Positions 55,410-64,000 of a DNA stretch of 64,000 bases are shown here, piece after piece. Under the pieces are notes generated by a model, which saw only the letters and a program-made list of their open reading frames with translations, searched no databases and was not told where the DNA came from. A program made the translations under genes and the position numbers. Origin of the DNA: Kingdonia uniflora (lineage: Eukaryota > Streptophyta > Magnoliopsida > Ranunculales > Circaeasteraceae); assembly GCA_014058105.1 (NCBI GenBank), contig JACGCM010001659.1, positions 2,294,001-2,358,000 on the forward strand, written 5' to 3'. Numbering within the stretch: position 1 is the first letter of the stretch; every line of letters starts with the position of its first letter.

Positions 55410-55716
55410 ATGGCTCCTATGAAAATCAATAAATCTCCAACTAAAACCACCACCTCCCAATTGTGAGAAACCATTCGCATTAGTGCAAAGCTAGCTTCAT
55501 CTTCAGCTCCTCCTCCTCTCCTAGTTTCCTCCAATGATGAAAGCAGATCCTCCAATGGTGATTTTCTGAATTCTAGTATGAATGTCATTTGTTGTGAAAT
55601 CGTTGATGGACACAATTAGAACTGCGTTGTTGAGAAAAATACTTCTTCTAGCAGGTTCAAGAAAGGATCCATTCGCGCAGTTAGTTTTTAATTGAGGCAA
55701 TCTCTAGCTGATGTAA
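55410..55716 (+). pseudogene. RUS6 exon 1, copy 1
   Basis: The frame from the ATG reads MAPMKINKSPTKTTTSQL, then a stop (TGA), then ETIRISAKLASSSAPPPLLV and NVICCEIVDGHN with another stop. It is followed by repeat unit sequence and not by exon 2. Confidence 0.8.
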
Positions 55717-56461
55717 GCTACTTTTGTTGCCCTCTTCCCTAAGGGTATATTTAGGAGCATTCTGGGCCGTCTAAATTTCGTCTCACTAGATCGGGGTCCG
55801 AGCGCGTGTTGCAACACGGATCTGTGGAGGGGGTCGGGGGGTATACCGTACTCCCTCTCTAAAAATATCGACTTGGCCCAACACATCAATTTAGAGAGCA
55901 CAGTCCATGGTGTAAACACATGTGTGCATTTGTTTCTTATATAAAACGGCTTGGGGTATGCCCTCTTCCCAAAGGGTATATTTAGGGGGGACATTATGGG
56001 TCGTCCAAACTTCTTCTTTCTAGATCTGAGTTATAATGCTGTTGCGAGGCAGATCTGTGGAGAGGATTGGTAGGTATGCTGTACGCCATGGGTTTGACAT
56101 TTTTTCTGCCTAAAAAAGTTGGCTCGGCCTAGCACATCAATTTATGGGATACGGTCCGTGGCATAGGCACGGGGGTGTACTAGCTAGTATCTAGTAGGGT
56201 ATGGTTATATTCATCTGCACTTGTTAAGCGAGTTTTTGTAAGGGTTTTCTCCCTTGTGAGTACATAGCTGTGTTTGTTTGAGTGAGGTAAAATATGTCAC
56301 ATTTGAGTCGGGTCATAATAAATGAAAGAGATTACGTGGAAGGAGATGCCCAGTGATTCTCCTCTGTAAAGCTCGATGTGTTAGGGTTTTAAAAGAGGGA
56401 CAATCATCTTCCTTCAAAAATACCAAAGCTCTAATAAACCTTCTTCTTCTCTAAAACTTGA

Positions 56462-56769
56462 ATGGCTCCTATGAAAATTAATCAATCTCCAATTAAAACC
56501 CCTACCACCTCCCAATTGCGCGAAACCACTCACATTAGTGCCAAGCTAGCTTCATCTTCCGCTCCTCCTCCCCTCCTAGTTGCCTCCAATGATGAAATCA
56601 TATCCTCCAATGGTGATTTCATAAATTTTAGTTTGAATGTCATATGTCGTGAGATCGTTGATGGACGTAATTAGAACTGCGTTGCTAAGAGATATACTTC
56701 TTCTGGCAGGTTCAGGAAAGGATCCATTTGCGCAGTTAGTTTACTATCGAGGTAATCTCTAGCTAATGT
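56462..56769 (+). pseudogene. RUS6 exon 1, copy 2
   Basis: It reads MAPMKINQSPIKTPTTSQLR, SSSAPPPLLVASNDEIISSN and NVICREIVDGRN followed by a stop where Trp is expected. No exon 2 follows. Confidence 0.8.
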
Positions 56770-57537
56770 AAGCTAGTTTTGTTGCCCTCTTCCCTAAGGG
56801 TATATTTAGGTGCATTATGGGCCGTCCAAATTTTATCTCACTAGATCGGGGTTCGAGGGCGTGTTGCGAAAAGAATCTGTGGAGGGGGTCGGGGGGTGCA
56901 CCAGACTCCCTGGTTTCGGCGCTTTCACTCTTTAAGAAAGTCAGCTTGGCTCAGTACATCAATTTTGGGGGAACGGCCCATGGCGTAGGCACGGGTGTGC
57001 ACTTGTTTCTTATATAAAATAGCTTGGGGTATTATGCCCTCTTCCCTAAGGGTATATTTAAGCGGGACATTCTGGGCTGTCTAAACTTCTTCTTTCTATA
57101 TCTGAGTTATAATACTGTTACGAGGTAGATCTGCGGAGGGGATTTATGGGTGTACTATACGCCTTGGGTTCAACATTTTCTTTGTCTAAGGACATTGGCT
57201 CAGTCTAGCACATCAATTTATGTGATACGGTCCGTGGCATAGGCACGGGTGTGCACTAGTTAGTATCTAGTACGGTATGTTTGTATCCATCTGTACTTGA
57301 TAAGCGAGTTTTTGTAAGGGTTTCCTCCCTTACGAGTACATAGTTGTGTTTGTTTGAGTGAGGCAAAACAAGTCACATTTGAGTCAATTTATAATAAATA
57401 AAAGAGATTACGTGGAAGGAGATGCCCAGTGGTTCTCCTCTGTAAAGTCCTTTGCGTTGGGGCTTTAAAAGTGGGACAAACATCTTCCTTCGGTAATACC
57501 AATACTCTAATAAATCTTTTTCTTCTTTAAAACTTGA

Positions 57538-58228
57538 ATGACACCTATAAAAATTAATCAATCTCCAACTAAAACCCTAACAACCTTCCAATTGCGAGAA
57601 ACCATTCGCATTAGTGCCAATCTAGTTTCATCCTTAGCTCCTCCTCCTCTCCTAGATGCCTCCAATGATGAAAATATATCCTCAAATGGTGATTTCCTAA
57701 ATTCTAGCTTGAATGTCATCTGCTATGAGATTATTGATGGACGCAAGTGGAACTACGTTGCTGAGATAGATACTTATTCTGGTATGTTCAAGAAAGGATC
57801 AATTCGTACAGTAAGTTTACAATCAAGGCAATCTTCAGCTGATGTAAGCTACTTTCTTGCCATAGTATACACAATTAGCTATGGCTGAAAGAGATAGATA
57901 CTATAAGGGTTGAATTCATTAATAACATTTAAACTTGTATAGGAATTTGTATCATTCATAAGATCCTATGTTGTGCCTGAAGGTTTCCCTGACAACGTCT
58001 TCCCATCTTATGTACCATATATGGCATGGAGAACTTTAAAGGTATTTCATCCCTAAAACATCATTGCATATATGATATCAGCAGTATCCAATATGTTTTT
58101 TGTTATCTCTTTAACACTTCTTTGGTTGAGCAATGAGCGTCTTTGCTACACAGATACTGTTAAATTCAGTTGGGATTTCCAGAAATATCTCCACTTCAGG
58201 AGCTGTTGCTATCAACTGGATTCTTAAG
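57538..58228 (+). pseudogene. RUS6: ROOT UVB SENSITIVE 6-like (DUF647), exon 1 copy 3 plus exons 2-3
   Basis: RUS proteins are plant DUF647 proteins; RUS6 is needed in early development (family knowledge). Exon 1 (57538-57843) is open: MTPIKINQSPTKTLTTFQLR through SLQSRQSSAD, donor GTAAGC. Exon 2 (57943-58041) gives EFVSFIRSYVVPEGFPDNVF then PSYVPYMAWRTLK, donor GTATTT. Exon 3 (58115-58228) gives HFFG-stop-AMSVFATQILLNSVG then ISRNISTSGAVAINWILK, donor GTAATA. Exon 3 has TGA where Gly is usual, and its acceptor reads TTTAA instead of an AG. The exons for the rest of DUF647 (GKMLFARQGKK region) are absent. It is a truncated, inactive copy, about 173 codons of some 500. Confidence 0.87.
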
Positions 58229-61200
58229 GTAATAACAACTATTTGTACTAGAAATATCCCCACTTTACTACACTTACATCTTCAAGTACCAATGACTCTA
58301 GATCATTCCGCTTTTAGGCTTGGTTATAGTTAATAGGAGAAGTAGAATTTCAAGTAAAAATGGAGACAAATATATACAAATTATGAGTCCTTGAGGTTAA
58401 TAGATTTCGATAAAATTAGGTCGAATTACTTAGGTCTGATAATCTTTGAAACTAATTGTCTAATTCTAATCTAGCTCAAGTTTATATGATATTCTAGTGA
58501 TAACAATAAACAATCTAAAGCACAAGGGATACACATTTTAACCCTATGAGAAGCTTTTCTTAGGAGAAAACCCACAGGTTGCTGTCGAATCGCTCGACAA
58601 CTAAAAATCTACTATTGAAAAGAAATTACAAGAATTCAATCATTTACAGACTCAATAAGCACATATCGTGGTTACCTCTCTAAAATATGTCTCCGTTATG
58701 CCACAATATATGATTTTATTCATAAAACTGAGTTGCACGACGTCCGGAAACAATACCATTAAATATGTCTCCATCATTTCACAAGATATGATTTGATTCA
58801 TAAAACCAAAGTGTTACACTAGATATACCAGATAAATAATAAATAAATTGTAAAAATAAATGTAATACATACAAACTCTTCGAGATCTACACACCTATAT
58901 TTGTCGTTTAAATGAACAAAATTATCCACCATAAATTTGACCAATCCCGTATAGTTTTTAGATTATCTTTGGAGCTGACGATCGCTGTAATCTTTGTTTT
59001 CGTGACGAAATACTCTCGCGAAATACGGTATTTGTAAAATGGTACCGAACCATTTGGGACACGATGGAAATTGTATGGTCATCTGCCTATGTTAGTTTTC
59101 AAAAAAAATTGTGGTTTTCTATTCCTCTCAACCTTTCTCATGACTGGCTCACAAGACCTAAACCATTTCGGGCGCAACAACCACGATCTACTCTAGCTAA
59201 TTAAACCGTTGATGATTAACATTCATTTCATTGACAATCTTGGATTTCAATCGAGTTAAAACAATTACCAAATCTTTAGCTACAACCACCAGTCACAAGA
59301 GTGATTCATCCTCAACTCATACACTTCTACCCAAGGCACAAAAAGGGGATTAATCTCGATCTTCGAGTTTGGACGCTGATCTAGCCTATGAAGAGAATTT
59401 GTAAGTAGTTTTATGACTCACATAACCATTGCCAATGTTTTATATATTTTCTTCACACCGTTTATAGTTTTTTTTGGTGTTTCTCTTAGTTAAATCCTTA
59501 AGGTCTTTTAACTGTCCCACTTATCTTTTTTACAAAAAACTTTGATGTAGTTACCGTTGACTCTCCTTTATTGTTGTTAATGTCCACATTCCCAGTAACA
59601 ATACCCCATAATGCAAGATCAGTATCCGCCTAGGCAAATAGTTCCCCCCGCCGTCTGCCACTTTCAGTCAGGTGGTCGATAAATATTAAAGAAACAGAGA
59701 ATCAAAATGCACTACAATAAGACTTCCACAACACTCAACAAACATACTAAAGATCTCTGATGTCCACAAATGGAAAGGTTAACCGAGTATTCGAATCCAC
59801 AAAGATTGTTTCCTTAAATTGTTATCAACAAAACAATTTGTATACGGTCTCCACATACGAGTCCTCACTTTCCTGTCATCTCCACCTATAACCCTTGTTT
59901 TGCTAATTTTGGTCTCTTCCTTTTGTGACTACTGTGTAAATAAAAAGGTTCTACCTTTACAAAAGGATATAATGCAATCTCCTATTTACCCATGGCTTTT
60001 ATGATCCTTTTCTCTGTCTCTTGCCTAGTCATTGCATGTTTAACTAAATCCGTACAATAACTTTGCATGCCTCCTATATGATCTTCAAGTCTTATCAACC
60101 GTAACTCGAACTCTACTCAAACCTCTACCTACCTCTACATTAGCTTTAACAACTTCCGCAAATAACTTAGCTTCCTCTCCTATTTTCTAATATCTCAAAA
60201 AGTTTAGAATGAGGCAATTGGTATACCAGGTACACTTCTTTTAAGACCATGGGCAAAATAATAATCTACCCCTCCCAATCTTCCCATAGGAATACACAAC
60301 ATTCTTGTCCTGGATCCCTTCTCAGCCTCCCATATGTGCAGCCTCATGTAGATCCTGACGTGAGCAATCAAAACACAATTACCTTCCTTCATTTCCATAC
60401 TTTTACGTTCTTTACACCTTCACCTATACTGATAATTATATTAGTAAGCCTCTGGCATAAGAACGACCCTAGCTGAGAAATAGCTGTTTGTCTCCTCCAA
60501 ACCACCATCAAGTTCATCCCCAACCTCTTAGATTCAACTATAAGGACTTTCTTTCAATCGTAATTGTAATGGCCAAATTTCGTAGCTCGATACGATTAGG
60601 AATTAGCTATCACACTAATGATCCTGTAACAATATGATAATGGAAAACAAGAAATTGAAACAGGTGTTTTTAGCGTGGAAAACTTCTGAATAAGTAAAAA
60701 CCCACGACCTCGTGTGGAGGATTTTTGTAAAATTCTCTTTATAGATTTGAGTAGATATCTTTATTACATGTGATCTCTGGAATATAGAAATGCCTTTGAT
60801 CTTGCAAATAAGAAGTTTGAGTAATTTTTTAGGTCCCTGTCTTTTCTGGAACTTTTCATTTTTATAAGATTTTCCTCTAACTCTTCGTCGTACTGGAGCA
60901 CGTCTCCCAAATAATATGGTTAGTGGCGGTTGACTAAGTAACTGACGAGTTCATGGGAGATAGGTGTCTTTTAGTGAATAACGTTTCCCAGGTTTAGCTA
61001 GATGTAGTTTCTTATGTAGTTCGTAGGGTTGGTTAGATTGCTTGACTGGGATGTTGTGTGCAGACATTGCGTGAACCTGAGATGGAGGTAATTCAAACTG
61101 AGTGAGATCGATTACGAGTAAGGTCGAGGAAGTGAGCTCGATTACGAGTAAGGTCGAGGAATAAGCCCCTGCAATCGCCCCCTCACAACTGAAGTTACGG

Positions 61201-61430
61201 GTGGCTTTGGTTGGGAAAGAACATGTAAAAAATTATAATCTCGAAATGGAGTAATGATGGCGTTTGACTGGGTGGAAGTTACGTGATTTTGGGAAGTGAT
61301 GGGTATTAAATGATGGCGTGGATGTATGTGACGGTTTGAGTTTGAATAATCGCGTTTGTAATTAATAACAATGCTTGGGAAAATGTACCTACACAATAAA
61401 GTTAGGGTTATATAAAGAGTACATTTACCA
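58229..61430. other. No gene identified
   Basis: An 80-bp imperfect tandem copy (AATATGTCTCC..., about 58685 and 58767) is the only structure seen. 60590-60800 has LTR-like texture but no ends could be set. Confidence 0.4.
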
Positions 61431-61472
61431 CCTTATTTGGGTAAATTCTTGCATGCGTAACGCTCTCTGAAA

Positions 61473-61770
61473 TGGTGAAAATACTGAGTATGGTTCTTGA
61501 AGAGAGAATTACGCCTGAAGTACAGCGGTTGAAGTTAAAGTTCTTTCGTGATCATTCTCTGTAAATAGTGGTCCCAACACCTGTTCCTCCGACGTATCGA
61601 GGCTTGTCGGGAGAAGAAGCGGTTGAAACTGAGGAAGATTTCTACTAGAAGTGGAGATTTCATGTCTTCGTCTTGACGGGCGAGGAACGTTGGGCTGGTC
61701 TTTGCACCCTTATGGAAGATAGGGTTAGGGGTTCATATGCAGGGAAAGGTGTATCTGCGGGGCAGATGTA
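61473..61770 (+). other. Unidentified coding-like stretch
   Basis: One plus frame reads MVKILSMVLEERITPEVQRL, VVPTPVPPTYRGLSGEEAVE and KWRFHVFVLTGEERWAGLCT with three in-frame stops. Composition looks protein-coding, perhaps an LTR-element gag, but I recognise no motif. Confidence 0.3.
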
Positions 61771-62639
61771 CTGATTTTCTGTGGTGCCAGGTATTTTAAG
61801 GTCGGGCCCTCTTCATCTCTACCAACTCTGCGGTGGTGGTGGTTATAAAAGAGGCGGTGATGGCAGTAGAAGAAGAAAACTAGTAGGAAAATTCTGTTGA
61901 GGCATTTCTATAATGGTTTTGAGCTCTGAAGATCTTTCCATCTTGTTTTGTGGGAGCACACTGAGTCTACTGCTCACATAATCCTCGCATGGAGTTCGAC
62001 TGTGCTTCATCCGAGCCATGTGAGAAAGGCTTTTTGTTGGTTCCACTACTTTCTTCGCGTCAGGGTGAAACATTACTGAAGTGAGAAGAATTGGAAAAGT
62101 TGATGCTTCGGGTGCCTGGTCGACCTGTAGCTTTGAACAAATAGGGAAAACTTGTTATCTATAAAGTACCTAAAGTTCGGTGCCAAACGGATAACATGCT
62201 GTTGTAATCCTGTGTGAAAACTTGTTATCTGTAAATCGTGCTATGAATAATATGAATAAAAATTAATTCTCACAAATTTTGTGTATGGAACCTTTCTTGA
62301 TTCGATCTGAAACGCGTTAGTTAAATAACTTTTTGATAAGTGTTGAAACAACGTTCGAACTACGATGAATAAAAGATATATGTTTTAACAGGAAATTAAA
62401 TAGGAGTTGTAGATATATGTTAATTCGAGCTGTTTTAAGGTCGGTATAGATACTATGCATAAGGTCGATTGTACTATTGAGGGGATAAGTTATAATAAGT
62501 GGGTCCAAGATCTTGGGTTTCTGTTACGCGATACTAGGTAACAATTGAGTGAAAGAAGTAAGTGATTGGGAAATCTTATAAATACTGATAGGATGACCTG
62601 CAAAAGCTCAGGGGAAGGTTTGGATGGTGTGGACTCAAT

Positions 62640-62890
62640 CTCAGAGGATTCATCATACTGCTGAAGGTTAACTATCCATAAAAACTATTGAGGTGCGGGA
62701 GAAAATTTTTAGCTCACTCGGTTATGATGCTGAGTTACCGATGAGGGTGTACCAGCACGAAGGGTTAGTTATTAGGAGTAAAGAACTTGAGTATGCTCGT
62801 TACTTCTATGAGTCATTCTTTCGTGTATTCATGAGGGATCCGACAAAACGACATAGGGTGGTGGGTCTGATTGCTAAAGTAGAGATATGA
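62640..62890 (+). other. Unidentified coding-like stretch
   Basis: The plus frame from 62693 reads MREKIFSSLGYDAELPMRVY then QHEGLVIRSKELEYARYFYE and a basic tail, 65 codons, open upstream to a stop near 62660. I recognise no family. 62891-64000 shows nothing further. Confidence 0.3.
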
Positions 62891-64000
62891 GGACTGGTGA
62901 ATGATGCATGTTGCAAAAGTTTTCAAGATCTCGATGGATACTGTTTAGATGTTCTTATGAATAAGCTAAATGCTGGAATGTAACAGAAATAATATAAGTT
63001 AATTGGATCCTCAATAGGGGGGATCTATTTTTGAAATTGTTAAGTAAGCAATTTAAATAAATTTGAATACTTGTATGATTTTTAAAATGACGTCAATCAC
63101 TATAAGTATGATAAACAAGTTCTGTGAAACAAAAATAGGTGAGTGCAGAGGCTTCTAGTTTTGTTTTATATAGAAAATAATATAGAGCTCTGACATCTCA
63201 CAGTGTAAATCATCATGAGTGAGGGGACGTTGAGAAAAGATATGGAAAGAGGGCAACAAAACACGTTAATAAATTAGGAGAGTTATTATGATGGAAAGGT
63301 GGTTTCATCGAAAAGGTACAAGGCATTTGACATGGAGAGTGGAAAGGATGCCTCGGTTCTGGAACTGAGAACGGTTCGTGTGAGAGGTAATAAATTCTAG
63401 CCACATGAGAGAGAAAAGATAAATAGTTCTTCTTCGTCTCCAAATAATCATTTTACCATAAAAGACTTGGAAAGTAATCAGAAAAAAAAGTGAAAGATCA
63501 GAGGAATAAATTAAGAGTTTTCTGAATACGATAAACGGTTAAAGAGGGTAAAAGGTTCAGGATCTCGCAGGTGGGAATACAGCAGTATTGTAAGGAGAAA
63601 ACTTTACTCTTTAGTTGATTCGTATCCGGATATCGAAGGTTAGTAGAGATATGTTTGCAATGTACTTTGAAATTTTATAGTATGAATATATGCGTTATGC
63701 GTAATTTTTTATCAGAGCTATATGTTGAATATATAGATATATACGTATACATAAATGGAAGAATGATAAATACTTTAACCTGTATGTAGGTCGAGCGTGA
63801 GAGGCATCTGTGTAGGTTGAAATGATCTTGTAAAATCCGATTAAGGTGGGCAGGTCATATGTTAATGAGGTTTCGACCTCTGGTAGGACGAACGAGTCTG
63901 ATAGCAAAGGGGAGGGAGGATTGGAACAATTTCCGAGTTTCCCTGGCCAGTTGGTATCTTATCCTCTGGGTTCTGATACTTTCAGAGAATTTTGTAAAGC

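Larger units (their letters stand above)
54845..57537 (+). repeat. Tandem array of about 1.05-1.08 kb units (promoter plus RUS6 exon 1)
   Basis: The landmark TAGTATCTAGTA.GGTATG occurs at 55133, 56185 and 57261 (spacing 1052 and 1076), and the exon 1 ATG at 55410, 56462 and 57538 (same spacing). Each unit also holds shorter sub-repeats containing CTTCCCTAAGGGTATATTTA and GGCATAGGCACGGGTGTGCA-like words. Confidence 0.9.

Overview
The window is nuclear DNA of a flowering plant. It has split genes with GT-AG introns, an intron-embedded plastid DNA fragment, and plant-type Copia, Gypsy, LINE, TRIM and MITE elements. The sequence is AT-rich and most of it is decayed transposon DNA. The species cannot be named from the sequence.

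Region 1 (1-39534, minus strand) is dominated by one very large gene, a callose synthase of the CALS3/GSL12 type. I could place 33 coding exons by reading splice sites and family-conserved protein. They run from the ATG at 39534 to an exon ending at 794 and join into one open frame of 3963 nt (1321 codons). The last third of the protein lies beyond the left edge. The gene exceeds 38.7 kb because its introns hold insertions: a plastid rpoC2 piece, a perfect hAT-type MITE, a LINE RNase H remnant, a minimal LTR retrotransposon (TRIM), a disrupted Copia element, a LINE with a solo LTR inside its reverse transcriptase, and a FAR1-type pseudogene. Several tandem duplications cross exon/intron borders of this same gene. 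They include a 5 x 179 bp array that repeats the exon 29 splice donor.

Region 2 (39535-45722) holds the callose synthase 5' leader and promoter, then a complete but decayed Copia element inserted 1.1 kb upstream of the start codon. Its LTRs are flanked by the 5-bp target duplication CCATT.

Region 3 (45723-51440) holds a degenerate tRNA or SINE head, a UBC15-18-type ubiquitin-conjugating enzyme fragment, four consecutive exons of an AGO4-clade Argonaute (ArgoL1 linker and PAZ), a LINE zinc-finger tail and two MITE-like inverted-repeat elements.

Region 4 (51440-54800) is a Ty3/Gypsy (Tat-like) remnant on the plus strand, truncated in the reverse transcriptase, abutting a Gypsy RNase H fragment on the minus strand.

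Region 5 (54840-58228, plus strand) holds a ROOT UVB SENSITIVE 6-like (DUF647) fragment whose promoter and first exon are present three times in tandem, about 1.05-1.08 kb apart. Only the third copy leads into exons 2 and 3, and exon 3 carries a stop and a lost acceptor. The rest (58229-64000) shows no gene I can identify.

CALS3 is the only gene here with an intact reading frame. All else is transposon DNA or pseudogene. I found no new multi-gene system. The most unusual structures are the splice-site-spanning tandem duplications in CALS3, the 530-bp TRIM with a 47-bp interior, and the triplicated RUS6 exon 1.
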